DNA from: Pigmentiphaga sp. NML080357
GTDB taxonomy: Bacteria > Pseudomonadota > Gammaproteobacteria > Burkholderiales > Burkholderiaceae_B
DNA length: 64,000 nt
Assembly (NCBI RefSeq): GCF_002188465.1
Contig: NZ_NINW01000008.1
Location: 1 to 64,000, forward strand
Direction of reading: 5' to 3'
This document shows, in pieces, positions 47,921 to 56,587 of this stretch. The position numbers and the translations under genes were made by a program. Every line of letters begins with the position of its first letter. Position 1 is the stretch's first letter. The notes under the pieces are model-generated. The model worked only from the letters and a program-made list of their open reading frames with translations, was not told where the DNA came from and did not search any database.

Positions 47921-48124
47921 ATGAGCGCATCGACAACTGCCTGCGCGGCGGCCACGCCTGCCGCGCGGCCGGCCCGGCTCGTCAAATGCCGGGTGAGCGT
48001 GAGAACGGCGACGGGCGAGCAGCACAGCTACACCGCCCTGTTCAAGAGCACCTGCGGGGCGGTCATGGATGCACTCGACCGCTTCGGGTTCTGCAAAGTC
48101 AGCGTGGAGGCGATGCGCGAATGA
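47921..48124 (+). CDS. Small conserved phage protein
   Basis: 67 residues from ATG 47921 (AAAGGAGCGCATCC). After an Ala-rich start: KCRVSVRTATGEQHSYTALF, KSTCGAVMDALDRFGFCKVS. This short beta-alpha form is common among small phage proteins. Its stop overlaps the next start. Function unknown. Confidence 0.7.
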   Translation: MSASTTACAAATPAARPARLVKCRVSVRTATGEQHSYTALFKSTCGAVMDALDRFGFCKVSVEAMRE

Positions 48125-48228
48125 AGGCCCTCAAACGCCTGAAGAAACGCCTCGCCGACTACCGCTACTACCGCGCACGCGGCTACGGCATCCGCCGGGC
48201 CTGGGAACTGGCCGGGGTGACGCTATGA
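48121..48228 (+). CDS. 35-residue basic peptide
   Basis: MKALKRLKKRLADYRYYRAR then GIRRAWELAGVTL. It overlaps both neighbours by ATGA, so it is translated by coupling. The phrase RRAWELAG resembles short conserved phage peptides. Function unknown. Confidence 0.65.
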   Translation: MKALKRLKKRLADYRYYRARGYGIRRAWELAGVTL

Positions 48229-48620
48229 ACCTCGCCACGCTCCCAGGCCCCGGCGACGAGGCCACCTGGCCGGCCTACACCGGCCACCCCAACGACCCCA
48301 GGGCACCCGACGACGAAGGCCGCGATACGGCCATCGACGAACGCGCCGCCGAGCTGCTGACCGCGCCCGGCTTCACGCCCTTCAACCCCGCCAACCTCTG
48401 CGAAGCCCTTTGCGAAACGGGCGACCCGCAGATCGAGCCGCTTTGCCGCCTTCTGGCCGAGGGCGACACGGCGGCGGCTGGCGAGGCGCTGGCGCGCTTG
48501 GCGCGCGGCTACTGGGAACCCATTGCCCGCAAGGAAGCGGAGCGCCAGATCGACGCCGAAGCGGACAGCGCGTGCCGCCGGTGCCGTGGGCGCGGCTGCC
48601 GCCGCTGCGAGGCCGACTGA
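48225..48620 (+). CDS. Early protein with C-terminal zinc-ribbon-like cysteines
   Basis: 131 residues. Acidic N-terminus (MNLATLPGPGDEATWPAYTG), a helical middle (EPLCRLLAEGDTAAAGEALA) and CRRCRGRGCRRCEAD at the end, which could bind zinc. Starts in an ATGA overlap. It precedes the recombination genes. Confidence 0.65.
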   Translation: MNLATLPGPGDEATWPAYTGHPNDPRAPDDEGRDTAIDERAAELLTAPGFTPFNPANLCEALCETGDPQIEPLCRLLAEGDTAAAGEALARLARGYWEPIARKEAERQIDAEADSACRRCRGRGCRRCEAD

Positions 48621-48646
48621 TCGAAACCTACCGGAGAACCCTTCTC

Positions 48647-49750
48647 ATGAACTCCCCCGTGAATCAGGCCCTGGCCGTGCGCCAGGACTTCGGCGGCACC
48701 AGCTCGACCCTGGCCGCCCAGGAAACCGCATCGGCCTACGTGGCCGCCCAGGCCAAGGCCGTTGTCGAGGCCCGCTACGTGATGGCGCTGCGCCGCCCGC
48801 GCCAGTGGGATCAGGTGCGCCAGGACTTGCTCAAGGAGTGCAAGCGCCCCAGCTTCGCCAACAACAAGTCCGCCTACTACCGCAAGCCCATCGGCGACGG
48901 CGTGGAGGGCCTGGGCATTCGCTTCGTCGAAGTGGCCCTGCGCTGCATGACGAACGTGCTGGTCGAAACCAGCATGATCTTCGAGGACGAGGGCAAGGAA
49001 ATCCACCGCGTCAGCGTCACCGACCTGGAATCGAACCTGACCTACCCGCTCGACGTGCGCGTCACGAAGACGGTGGAGCGGTCGAAGCCGTCCGACGACG
49101 GCACCTACATCAGCGTTCGCAAGAACAGCTACAACCGCAACGTCTATACGGTGCCCGCCACCGACGACGACCTGCTGAACAAGCGCGCCGCGCAGATTTC
49201 CAAGGCCATCCGCACCCTGGGCCTGCGCATCATCCCCGGCGACTTGCAGGACGAGGCCGAGGCCATCATCAAGGCCATCCGCCTTGACGAAGCCGCGCGC
49301 GACCCCGACACCGAGCGCAAGCGCATCGCCGATGCCTTCGGCGAAATCGGCGTCAAGGCCGCCGACCTGACCGAATACCTGGGCCACACGCTGGATACCT
49401 GCTCGCCGGCCGAGCTGGTCAATCTGCGCGGCATCTACGGTGCCATCCGCGACGGCGAATCCTCGTGGAAGAGCGTCATGGAGAACAAGGCCGAACAACA
49501 GGCCGGCAAGAGCGGCGGCGCGGGCAATGCCGGCGGCGGGGCTGGCGCCGGCAACGGCTCGAAGGGCGGCTCGCTGCCGACGTGCAGCGATGAAGCCTTC
49601 GAGAAGAAGAAAGCCGGGTGGCGCAAGGCCATCGAGGGCGGCAAGTCGGTGAACGACCTGATCGCAATGATTCAGACCAAGGAACTGCTCACCGACGACC
49701 AGAAGATGGAAATCGCGTCGTGGGCGACTGAAGGGGGTGCGCAGCAATGA
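48647..49750 (+). CDS. Putative phage recombination protein (single-strand annealing type)
   Basis: 367 residues from ATG 48647. The body (MALRRPRQWDQVRQDLLKEC, SAYYRKPIGDGVEGLGIRFV, EVALRCMTNVLVETSMIFED, HRVSVTDLESNLTYPLDVRV) belongs to a phage family usually found beside YqaJ exonucleases, which suggests annealing activity. A Gly/Ala-rich linker (AGKSGGAGNAGGGAGAGNG) separates a C-terminal Asp/Glu domain. The stop overlaps the exonuclease start. Role is inferred from synteny. Confidence 0.65.
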   Translation: MNSPVNQALAVRQDFGGTSSTLAAQETASAYVAAQAKAVVEARYVMALRRPRQWDQVRQDLLKECKRPSFANNKSAYYRKPIGDGVEGLGIRFVEVALRCMTNVLVETSMIFEDEGKEIHRVSVTDLESNLTYPLDVRVTKTVERSKPSDDGTYISVRKNSYNRNVYTVPATDDDLLNKRAAQISKAIRTLGLRIIPGDLQDEAEAIIKAIRLDEAARDPDTERKRIADAFGEIGVKAADLTEYLGHTLDTCSPAELVNLRGIYGAIRDGESSWKSVMENKAEQQAGKSGGAGNAGGGAGAGNGSKGGSLPTCSDEAFEKKKAGWRKAIEGGKSVNDLIAMIQTKELLTDDQKMEIASWATEGGAQQ

Positions 49751-51906
49751 AAATCCACGAACTTGTCCAGGGCAGCCCGGAATGGCAAGCCTTCCGCCTG
49801 ACCCACCACGGCGCCAGCGAAGCCGCCGCGATGCTGGGCCTGTCGAAGAAAACGACCCGCTCCGAGCTGCTGCGCATCAAGCACACCGGCACGCCGAAGG
49901 AGTTCTCCGACTGGGTGCAGGTGAACATCCTCGACTACGGGCACCAGGTCGAAGCCCTGGCCAGGCCGCTGGTCGAGGAAATCATCGGCGAAGACCTCTA
50001 CCCGGTGACGACCTCGAACGAGGACGAGGGCGGCAATCTGTCGGCATCGTGCGACGGGCTGACCATGCTCTACGACACAGCGTTCGAGCACAAGCAATGG
50101 AACGAGGCCCTGGCCGCATCGGTGCGCGCCGGCATCCTGCCCGAGGAACACATGCCGCAGTGCCAGCAGATCATGCTGGTGACGGGCGCCGCGCGCGTGA
50201 TCTTCGTCGTCTCCGACGGCACGCCCGGCAACCTCGTTTGGGTCGAAGTCCGGCCCGACCCGGAATGGTTCGACCGCATCCGCGCTGGCTGGGCGCAGTT
50301 CGACCGCGACCTGGCCGACTACGTGCTGCCCGAGGCCAAGCCGGCCATCGTCGCCGAACCCGTCCAGGCGCTGCCCGCCGTGTCGGTGCAGGTGTCCGGC
50401 GCGCTGACCGTGGCCGAGAACTTCACGGTGTTCGAGCAGGCTCTGCGCCAGTTTCTCGACGAGCGCCTGATACGTGAGCCGCAGACCGACCAGGACTTCG
50501 CCGACCTCGACCTGCAAATCAAGGCGCTGAAGCGCGCCGAGGATGCGCTCGACGCCGCCGAGGCGCAGATGCTGGCCCAGGTGTCCGGCGTCGATGCCGC
50601 GAAGCGCGCGAAGGATGCGCTGCACAAGCTGACGCGCGACAACCGCCTCATGGCAGAAAAACTGCTGGAGAGCGAGAAAAAGCGGCGGCGCGAGGAAAAG
50701 ATCGAGGCCGCCCGCAAGGCGTTCGCCGACCACCTGGCCGAACTCCAACGCGAAATTGCCGACCTGCGCCTGGACGTGCCGGCGCCGGACTTCGCGGCCG
50801 TCATCAAGGGCCTGAAGACCCTGGCGAGCGTTCAGGACAAGCTCGACACCGCACTGGCGAACGGCAAGATCGCCGCCGACCAGAAGGCCGCCGACCTGCG
50901 CACGAAACTGGCCTGGGTGGGCACCAATGCGGCCGAACACCGCGCGCTGCTGCCCGACCTGCAACAACTCGCGGCCAAGCCGCTGGACGACTTCAAGCTG
51001 GCGATCACGGCCCGCATCGACGCGCACAAGCGGGCCGAGGCCGAGCGACTGGAGGCCGACCGCGCGCGCATCCGCAAGGAAGAAGCCGAGCGCCTGGAGC
51101 GCGAGGCGAAGGACAAGCAGGAGCGCGAGGCGGCCGCCGCCCAGCAACGCTCGCTTGACGAGGCGGAAGACGCCGCCATCGTGCCGCTGCACCCGGCCAA
51201 TGCGGCGCTGGAGAACAACGGCCCCGACAGTTTCCCTGGCAACGCGGACGCATCGGCCTTCCTGGGAGTGGACATGGCAGCAACGCCGGCGGCGGAACTC
51301 GTCACGGCCAGCCCCCAGTGCGCGGCCCACAGCCGCCCGATGGGTGGCGACGGTGGCGGCAGCGTCTCCACCGCAACGCTGAAGCTGGGCCAGATCAACG
51401 AGCGCCTGGCGCCCATCGCACTGACCGCCGACGGGCTGGCGACGCTGGGCTTCCCGCACGTCGCCACCGACAAGTCGGCAAAGCTGTACCGCGAGCGCGA
51501 CTTCCCCCGCATCTGCGCCGCCCTGGTGCGGCACATCCAGACCGTGCAGGCCGGACAGCCGGCGCCGGCAACCCAGGCCGCCCCGGCCACAACCCGCAAC
51601 CCTGAAAGGACTACCGACATGGCAACCCGAGCACCCGCAGCAGCTTTTGACGACGCCGCCGACTACCAGCACATCCCCATGAAGGAAGTGGAGTCGCACA
51701 AGATCAAGGCCGTCGGCTACGACGAAGCCACGCGCACGCTGGCCGTGACGTTCCAGCGCGGCGCCGGTGCGATCTACCACTACCCGAACGTCGAGCCGCA
51801 GGTGTATGCGGACTTCATCGGCGCCGAGTCGCTGGGTTCCTTCTTCGGCGCGCACCTCCAGAGCCTGCCGTTCAAGAAGTTCCACCCCGAGCAGGTGGCC
51901 GCATGA
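49747..51906 (+). CDS. YqaJ-type exonuclease with long coiled coil and C-terminal KTSC domain
   Basis: 719 residues. Residues 1-210: YqaJ nuclease, QGSPEWQAFRLTHHGASEAA, YGHQVEALARPLVEEIIGED, LSASCDGLTMLYDTAFEHKQ (catalytic D/E-x-K). Residues about 220-480: helical, heavily charged (KRRREEKIEAARKAFADHLA). Residues 655-719: KTSC domain, VESHKIKAVGYDEATRTLAV, GAGAIYHYPNVEPQVYADFI. ATG 51619, with GAAAGGACTACCGAC ahead, would give the 95-residue KTSC domain alone. The protein would pair with the annealing protein for double-strand-break repair or replication. Confidence 0.8.
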   Translation: MKIHELVQGSPEWQAFRLTHHGASEAAAMLGLSKKTTRSELLRIKHTGTPKEFSDWVQVNILDYGHQVEALARPLVEEIIGEDLYPVTTSNEDEGGNLSASCDGLTMLYDTAFEHKQWNEALAASVRAGILPEEHMPQCQQIMLVTGAARVIFVVSDGTPGNLVWVEVRPDPEWFDRIRAGWAQFDRDLADYVLPEAKPAIVAEPVQALPAVSVQVSGALTVAENFTVFEQALRQFLDERLIREPQTDQDFADLDLQIKALKRAEDALDAAEAQMLAQVSGVDAAKRAKDALHKLTRDNRLMAEKLLESEKKRRREEKIEAARKAFADHLAELQREIADLRLDVPAPDFAAVIKGLKTLASVQDKLDTALANGKIAADQKAADLRTKLAWVGTNAAEHRALLPDLQQLAAKPLDDFKLAITARIDAHKRAEAERLEADRARIRKEEAERLEREAKDKQEREAAAAQQRSLDEAEDAAIVPLHPANAALENNGPDSFPGNADASAFLGVDMAATPAAELVTASPQCAAHSRPMGGDGGGSVSTATLKLGQINERLAPIALTADGLATLGFPHVATDKSAKLYRERDFPRICAALVRHIQTVQAGQPAPATQAAPATTRNPERTTDMATRAPAAAFDDAADYQHIPMKEVESHKIKAVGYDEATRTLAVTFQRGAGAIYHYPNVEPQVYADFIGAESLGSFFGAHLQSLPFKKFHPEQVAA
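51619..51906 (+). CDS. Possible separate KTSC-domain protein from an internal in-frame start
   Basis: 95 residues: MATRAPAAAFDDAADYQHIP onward. The start has a good ribosome-binding site inside the exonuclease gene, as if two cistrons were joined by loss of a stop. KTSC proteins normally occur alone at this size. Internal expression is inferred. Confidence 0.45.
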   Translation: MATRAPAAAFDDAADYQHIPMKEVESHKIKAVGYDEATRTLAVTFQRGAGAIYHYPNVEPQVYADFIGAESLGSFFGAHLQSLPFKKFHPEQVAA

Positions 51907-53486
51907 CCCACGCCGCCCACCATCCTGACGACGAAGCGGTAGATCGCTTCGCGGCCGAGCTGAAAGCCAAGCTGGCGGACGCTCGGGCGAAGGGGCGCGG
52001 CGGCTGGGAAGACAAGGCCCAGGTCAGCGCCCAGGCCCTGTCCGACATGCTGCTGGCGCACGTCTTCAAGGGTGACCCGCGCGACGTGGCGAATTTCGCT
52101 ATGTTCCTTCACCAGCGCGGAGAGAGCATCGCACTGGCCGACGGCCCGCGCATGGAACACGCCGTCGAGGTGTTCCAGATCGCCGAACAGCGGTGCGCGG
52201 AGCACCACGCCGGCGCCGGCCGCCTGATCGAACCCGGCATTGCCGTACAGGCCGGGCTGATCGCCGCCGCGCCGTTCCTGATCGGCGCGCCGCCCGCGCC
52301 CGTGGCCGGAGGCTATCGCGGCGTGTCGTGGCGCGCGAACGGCGAAGCCAACTCCTACCACCTACTGCGCGGCGGGCGATGGCTCGCCCACATCCTCATG
52401 AACGGCGAACTGTTCGTGGGGCAGCAGACCGACATGATGGAGCGCATCGTCATCGCGCTGGGCGGCCCGGCCCAGCACGGCGGCGCGGCCGAAACCGCGC
52501 TCCGCCAGGTGGCCGCCGTCATCCAGCGGTATCAGGCTCCGGCCGGCATCAGCAAGTACGACGCCATCAGCGAAATCATTGGCATCGTGCAATCGGTGCC
52601 GCTGCTCGACGATGGAGCGCAGCCGGAGGCGGCCCCGAACCAGTGGAAATGCAAGTCCTGCGGGTGCGATGCCGGCATTGCTGGCGAACCCTACTGGACG
52701 CATGGCCGCACCCAGCACGCGGCCGAGGCCATCTGGCGGTGCGACAGGTGCGACGCCACGCACGAGGTGAAGCTGTTCGAGCCGACCACCGAGGCCCAGA
52801 CCAGCGAGCCGCACGCCAGCCTCGAAGACCTGCGCACGCGGCTGCTGGCGCCGCGCGACATCGTGCGCGACCCGGATGGCTGGTTGAGCCACCCGGACAT
52901 GCCGGTTTGCGACGAGAGCGTGCGCTACGACGACCTGCTGGCGGTGTTCGGCATCGAAACCGCGTTCGTCTCCCTGGAGAGCCAGGACGAGAGACTGGCT
53001 GAACGCTACTTCGAGGAATCGGCCAGCATCGAGGACTGGAACCCGGAGCCGCCAGCCGGCGACGGCTGGGTGCTGCTGGAAATCTACGACACCGAGAACG
53101 GCCCCTACGCGATCTTTGGCCGGGCCATGCCATCCGAAGTCTGGCCGCGCCTCACCAGCGGCACGCCGTTCGACTTCCACGCCCATCTGGTGCGCCAGGC
53201 GAAGTTCTCGCGCAACACCTTCGGCCCCGGCCGTCGCACGCAAGGCGTCTCCGACCACATCCGCAAGGAGCTGGCGGAAATCGCCGAAGCGCCCGACGAC
53301 CTGGAGGAATGGATTGATGTCGTGATTCTGGCTCTCGACGGCGCTTGGCGCACTGGCGCGAGTCCCGAACAGATCATCGCCACGCTGAAGGCAAAGCAGG
53401 CCAAGAACGAGGCGAGGACGTGGCCGGACTGGCGCACGGCCGACCCCAACAAGGCCATCGAGCACAGCAAGGAGACGGCGCCATGA
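51903..53486 (+). CDS. Multidomain protein with zinc ribbon and dATP/dGTP pyrophosphohydrolase-like domain
   Basis: 527 residues. Residues 1-100: helical. Residues about 135-190: a beta-rich unit (GGYRGVSWRANGEANSYHLL). Residues about 250-295: CKSCGC ... CDRCDA zinc ribbon. Residues about 420-527: HLVRQAKFSRNTFGPGRRTQ, GVSDHIRKELAEIAEAPDDL, EEWIDVVILALDGAWRTGA, the DUF550/MazZ-like all-alpha NTP-pyrophosphohydrolase with Glu/Asp metal ligands. The domain normally stands alone. It could remove dNTPs or detect modified nucleotides; no PurZ is present. Confidence 0.7.
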   Translation: MTHAAHHPDDEAVDRFAAELKAKLADARAKGRGGWEDKAQVSAQALSDMLLAHVFKGDPRDVANFAMFLHQRGESIALADGPRMEHAVEVFQIAEQRCAEHHAGAGRLIEPGIAVQAGLIAAAPFLIGAPPAPVAGGYRGVSWRANGEANSYHLLRGGRWLAHILMNGELFVGQQTDMMERIVIALGGPAQHGGAAETALRQVAAVIQRYQAPAGISKYDAISEIIGIVQSVPLLDDGAQPEAAPNQWKCKSCGCDAGIAGEPYWTHGRTQHAAEAIWRCDRCDATHEVKLFEPTTEAQTSEPHASLEDLRTRLLAPRDIVRDPDGWLSHPDMPVCDESVRYDDLLAVFGIETAFVSLESQDERLAERYFEESASIEDWNPEPPAGDGWVLLEIYDTENGPYAIFGRAMPSEVWPRLTSGTPFDFHAHLVRQAKFSRNTFGPGRRTQGVSDHIRKELAEIAEAPDDLEEWIDVVILALDGAWRTGASPEQIIATLKAKQAKNEARTWPDWRTADPNKAIEHSKETAP

Positions 53487-53857
53487 ACAGCAAGGAGTTT
53501 CGCGCCGAGCTGGTCAAGATCATGCCGGGGTACGACTGGACGGTGCATCAGTCTCGCGTTGCTTGGCGACTGGAGGCCACCGGCATCCAGTCCAGCGGCT
53601 ACAACCGGCTTTCGACCCTCTCCGTCGTCCGGGTCGAGCGGGAAGGCCAGAAGCCGGTCTATGAAGCCAAGTCGACCGGATACGGACGGCGGGCCAGGTG
53701 GCTCCACACGCACAAGGACGGCACGCTCGCGCGCGCCTTGCGCGGGCTTCAGGACTACTACGAGGCCGTCGCCAGCACGCACTACAGCCACGCCGGAGCG
53801 CTGAAGCATGGGCGGAAAGCCAAGGACGCGCCGGCGGCGACGGAGGCCACCCCATGA
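53483..53857 (+). CDS. Early protein of unknown function
   Basis: 124 residues from ATG 53483 in an ATGA overlap. KIMPGYDWTVHQSRVAWRLE, TLSVVRVEREGQKPVYEAKS and LARALRGLQDYYEAVASTHY suggest an alpha/beta domain with a basic tail. Common small-protein type in phage early operons. Function unknown. Confidence 0.6.
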   Translation: MNSKEFRAELVKIMPGYDWTVHQSRVAWRLEATGIQSSGYNRLSTLSVVRVEREGQKPVYEAKSTGYGRRARWLHTHKDGTLARALRGLQDYYEAVASTHYSHAGALKHGRKAKDAPAATEATP

Positions 53858-54296
53858 AGCGCATCTACCCCAGGCCGATTTCGCCACCTGGCTGGAGGAC
53901 AACCTGCCCGACATCGCGGCCGTGCCCGGAATGCCCAGCGGCGCCGACATCCTCCAGATGGCCCTGGGCTTCGAGGCCAACGCCGAGAAGCGCCTGCGCA
54001 GCAAGATCAACCTGCAAAACGGCGGCGTGCAGTTCGAGTTCGTCGAGGACGAGGACAAGGACACCCGGACGAAGATGCAGGTGTTCGAGCGTTTCACGCT
54101 GGGCCTGCCGGTGTTCGACGGCAGCAGCAACGCCTACCCGCTGGAAGCCCGCCTCAAGTACCGCGAGCGCGAGGGCAAGGTGACGTTCTGGTACGAACTC
54201 ATCCGCCCCGACCGCGTGTTCAAGAGCGCCGTCACCGACGAGCTGACGCGCATCAAGGAAATCACCGGGTTCCCGGTCATTTCCGGCAAGCCGTAA
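53808..54296 (+). pseudogene. Truncated DUF2303 protein
   Basis: The reading frame encodes the C-terminal half of DUF2303: LPQADFATWLEDNLPDIAAV, SGADILQMALGFEANAEKRL, VQFEFVEDEDKDTRTKMQVF. Family proteins are about 270 residues; here only about 145 match, and no start codon lies at the right place. ATG 53854, right after the previous gene's stop, is out of this frame; a frameshift would be needed. The 5' half is probably deleted. Confidence 0.6.
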
Positions 54297-54303
54297 GCCA
54301 CGC

Positions 54304-54326
54304 CCTGGCCGGCCACACCGGCCAGG
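54304..54326 (+). other. Intergenic hairpin
   Basis: CCTGGCCGG-CCACA-CCGGCCAGG, a perfect 9-bp stem in the 123-base gap after the DUF2303 remnant, with no T-tract. It may slow transcription or protect the RNA end. Confidence 0.55.
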
Positions 54327-54419
54327 CAGGCAACGCGGCCGCATCACCACCCACGCGGCCGCGCCTTCGATGAAGGCCGCGCGCCGCGCTGCACATCAAC
54401 ATCGAAGGACTCCCCGACC

Positions 54420-55043
54420 ATGACGACCACCCCCGAGGCCGCCGGCCCAGCCGCCGGCGCATCCCAGCTCCTGAAGGGCATAGGCAAGATCGACGGCGAC
54501 GGCTTCAAGGACACGACGCGCAAGGGCGAAGTGGTGTTCGTCTATGCCAGGCCGCTCCCCGAACCCTACGCGCCCGGCCAGTACCCCCGCGTCGGCAACA
54601 CCGGCTACAGCGCCAGCACCCAGCAATACGACTTCGCGCCCGCCACCGTCGATGAGGCGCGCGAGCACATCGAGGCGCGCCTGGCCGCCGCAGCGGACGA
54701 GCTGGCCCGCGCGAAGAAGCTGACGAACGACCTGGGCAAGATCATCCACGACATGACCGTGGCCCAGCAGGCCGCGTGGATTGAATGGCAGCACGGCAAG
54801 GGAGCCGACGCGGCCATGACCTGGATTCACAACGGCCTGGCCGGCCCTGGCTTCATCCCCGACGAGGACGAACCCTACGGCAAGGAGGCGCAGGCATGGT
54901 ACGACGCCAACCGCGCCGACCCGTTCCCGACCTGCTTCTGCGGCCGCCCCTCGAACAGCCTCTGGATGGGAAAGGGCTTCTGCTCCAGCGCGCACTACGA
55001 ACAGCACCGCGCCGAGGTCGAGGCCCAGAAAAAGGAGGGCTGA
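54420..55043 (+). CDS. Early protein with C-terminal zinc-finger-like segment
   Basis: 207 residues. Ala-rich start, FVYARPLPEPYAPGQYPRVG, a coiled coil (EAREHIEARLAAAADELARA) and a C-terminal CFCGRPSNSLWMGKGFCSSA then HYEQH, a possible zinc-binding unit. Stop is two bases before the DUF5131 start. Function unknown. Confidence 0.6.
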   Translation: MTTTPEAAGPAAGASQLLKGIGKIDGDGFKDTTRKGEVVFVYARPLPEPYAPGQYPRVGNTGYSASTQQYDFAPATVDEAREHIEARLAAAADELARAKKLTNDLGKIIHDMTVAQQAAWIEWQHGKGADAAMTWIHNGLAGPGFIPDEDEPYGKEAQAWYDANRADPFPTCFCGRPSNSLWMGKGFCSSAHYEQHRAEVEAQKKEG

Positions 55044-55045
55044 CG

Positions 55046-56068
55046 ATGGCCGAGAACACCAAGATCGAGTGGGCGCACCACACGTTCAATCCCTGGTACG
55101 GCTGCCAGCGCGTCGGCCCCGGCTGCGACCATTGCTACGCCGAAGGCTGGGCCAAGCGCAGCGGCCTGGTGCAATGGGGCGCCGGCGCCGACCGCCGCCG
55201 CAGCAGCGATGCCATCTGGAAAAAGCCGCTGAAGTGGAATGCCGAGGCCGGGCGCCTGGGCGTTCGCTACCGCGTCTTCTGCGCCTCGCTGGCCGACGTT
55301 TTCGACAACGCCGTGCCGTCGTCCTGGCGCGCCGACCTGTTCCAGCTCATCGAGCGCACCCCGCACCTTGACTGGCTTCTCGTCACCAAGCGCGTTGGCA
55401 ACGTGGCCCCGATGATGCTGGAAGTTGCCCGGCAACTGTTCTGGCTCGACCACCTGGACGCGCCGCACCTTCCCTCGAACGTCTGGCTGGGTATCACCGT
55501 GGTGAACCAGCAGGAGGCCGACCGCGACATCCCCCGGCTGCTGGCACTGCCCGCGCGCGTTCGCTTCCTGAGCATCGAGCCGCTGCTGGGGCCGGTCGAT
55601 CTTCGGTTCCACATCTTCAGCGAGCCGACCGGCAACTTCCGCTCCCACGCCGGGAAACGACAGATGGAGTTGCGCAAGCCGGCCGACGGCGGGCTGCACT
55701 GGGTCATCGTCGGCGGCGAGAGCGGCCACGGCGCGCGTCCGATGCACCCGAACTGGGCGCGCCGTCTGCGCGACCAGTGCCTCTCGTCCGATGTCGCCTT
55801 TCTGTTCAAACAATGGGGAGAGTGGGCGCCGCGCTCCGGCCTCCTGACCGGCGGCGGAACCGACTTCGTGGCGCTCGACCCGGAATGCAAACGCTGGCCG
55901 CACGTCACGCGCCTGGGCGAGCACGGGCTGGACACCCGAACCTGCGAACACTGCACGCCGGATGCCGGCGAGGACATCTACATGCAGCGCGTCGGCAAGC
56001 AAGAGGCCGGGCGAAGCCTGGACGGCCTTCTGCACGACGGCTACCCGGAGGCGGCCTATGGGCTATGA
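55046..56068 (+). CDS. Phage Gp37/Gp68 (DUF5131) protein, possible iron-sulfur enzyme
   Basis: 340 residues from ATG 55046. The family signature is present: IEWAHHTFNPWYGCQRVGPG then CDHCYAE, three Cys near residues 18, 26 and 29. Further blocks: CASLADVFDNAVPSSWRADL, DWLLVTKRVGNVAPMMLEVA, VRFLSIEPLLGPVDL, HWVIVGGESGHGARPMHPNW, FLFKQWGEW. The fold resembles a radical-SAM barrel, and a 4Fe-4S cluster is plausible. Widely found in phages, function unknown. Confidence 0.85.
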   Translation: MAENTKIEWAHHTFNPWYGCQRVGPGCDHCYAEGWAKRSGLVQWGAGADRRRSSDAIWKKPLKWNAEAGRLGVRYRVFCASLADVFDNAVPSSWRADLFQLIERTPHLDWLLVTKRVGNVAPMMLEVARQLFWLDHLDAPHLPSNVWLGITVVNQQEADRDIPRLLALPARVRFLSIEPLLGPVDLRFHIFSEPTGNFRSHAGKRQMELRKPADGGLHWVIVGGESGHGARPMHPNWARRLRDQCLSSDVAFLFKQWGEWAPRSGLLTGGGTDFVALDPECKRWPHVTRLGEHGLDTRTCEHCTPDAGEDIYMQRVGKQEAGRSLDGLLHDGYPEAAYGL

Positions 56069-56291
56069 AAACCCGCTACTGAGACTGCCGGCGGGCCAGG
56101 CCCTGCGCCGCCTGCCAAAGGCCGACCGCGCGCGCATCGAGGCCGTGATGCGCGAGTTGCGCGATCAGGCCAACACCGAAGCCGAAAACGCCTGGCGCCG
56201 CAGGAAGGGGCCGATGGCCGCGTACTGGCGCGCCGTCGCCACCTACGCGCGCCACTTGGCCCACGCCCTGAGCAAGAAGATTCCCCAATGA
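56058..56291 (+). CDS. Small basic helical protein
   Basis: 77 residues: MGYENPLLRLPAGQALRRLP, KADRARIEAVMRELRDQANT, then AYWRAVATYARHLAHALSKK. It overlaps the preceding stop by 11 bases and the following start by ATGA. Function unknown. Confidence 0.65.
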   Translation: MGYENPLLRLPAGQALRRLPKADRARIEAVMRELRDQANTEAENAWRRRKGPMAAYWRAVATYARHLAHALSKKIPQ

Positions 56292-56587
56292 ACCCGTGCG
56301 ACAAAGCCGCAACCCCGGCGCAGGTCGAGGCGCTGCTTGCAGATCACGACCTGTCCGCCCTGAAGCGCCTCTATGAATGCCTGGAGGATGGCGAGGGCTT
56401 CGACGTTTCCAAGAAACGCATGGCGCGCCTTCTGGAGCTTGGCTTCGCCCGCCACAACGGATTCGGCCGCTACAGCATCACGGCCATCGGCCAGTACCTG
56501 CTGGGAGCCTGGACGAAGGTTCCGCTTCAGACCCACGCCGATGTCGATGCCGCATACCGGGCCGAGATGGAGGCGCGCAATGGCTGA
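56288..56587 (+). CDS. Small winged-helix-like protein
   Basis: 99 residues. TPAQVEALLADHDLSALKRL and SKKRMARLLELGFARHNGFG, RYSITAIGQYLLG resemble a winged helix with the wing near residue 60. Overlaps both neighbours. Could regulate early genes; inferred. Confidence 0.6.
   Translation: MNPCDKAATPAQVEALLADHDLSALKRLYECLEDGEGFDVSKKRMARLLELGFARHNGFGRYSITAIGQYLLGAWTKVPLQTHADVDAAYRAEMEARNG

Noticed and set aside
51903-53486. Evidence for a 2-aminoadenine (Z) genome from the MazZ-like domain
   Set aside because: No PurZ-like adenylosuccinate synthetase or DpoZ polymerase is present, and this family also occurs in ordinary phages.
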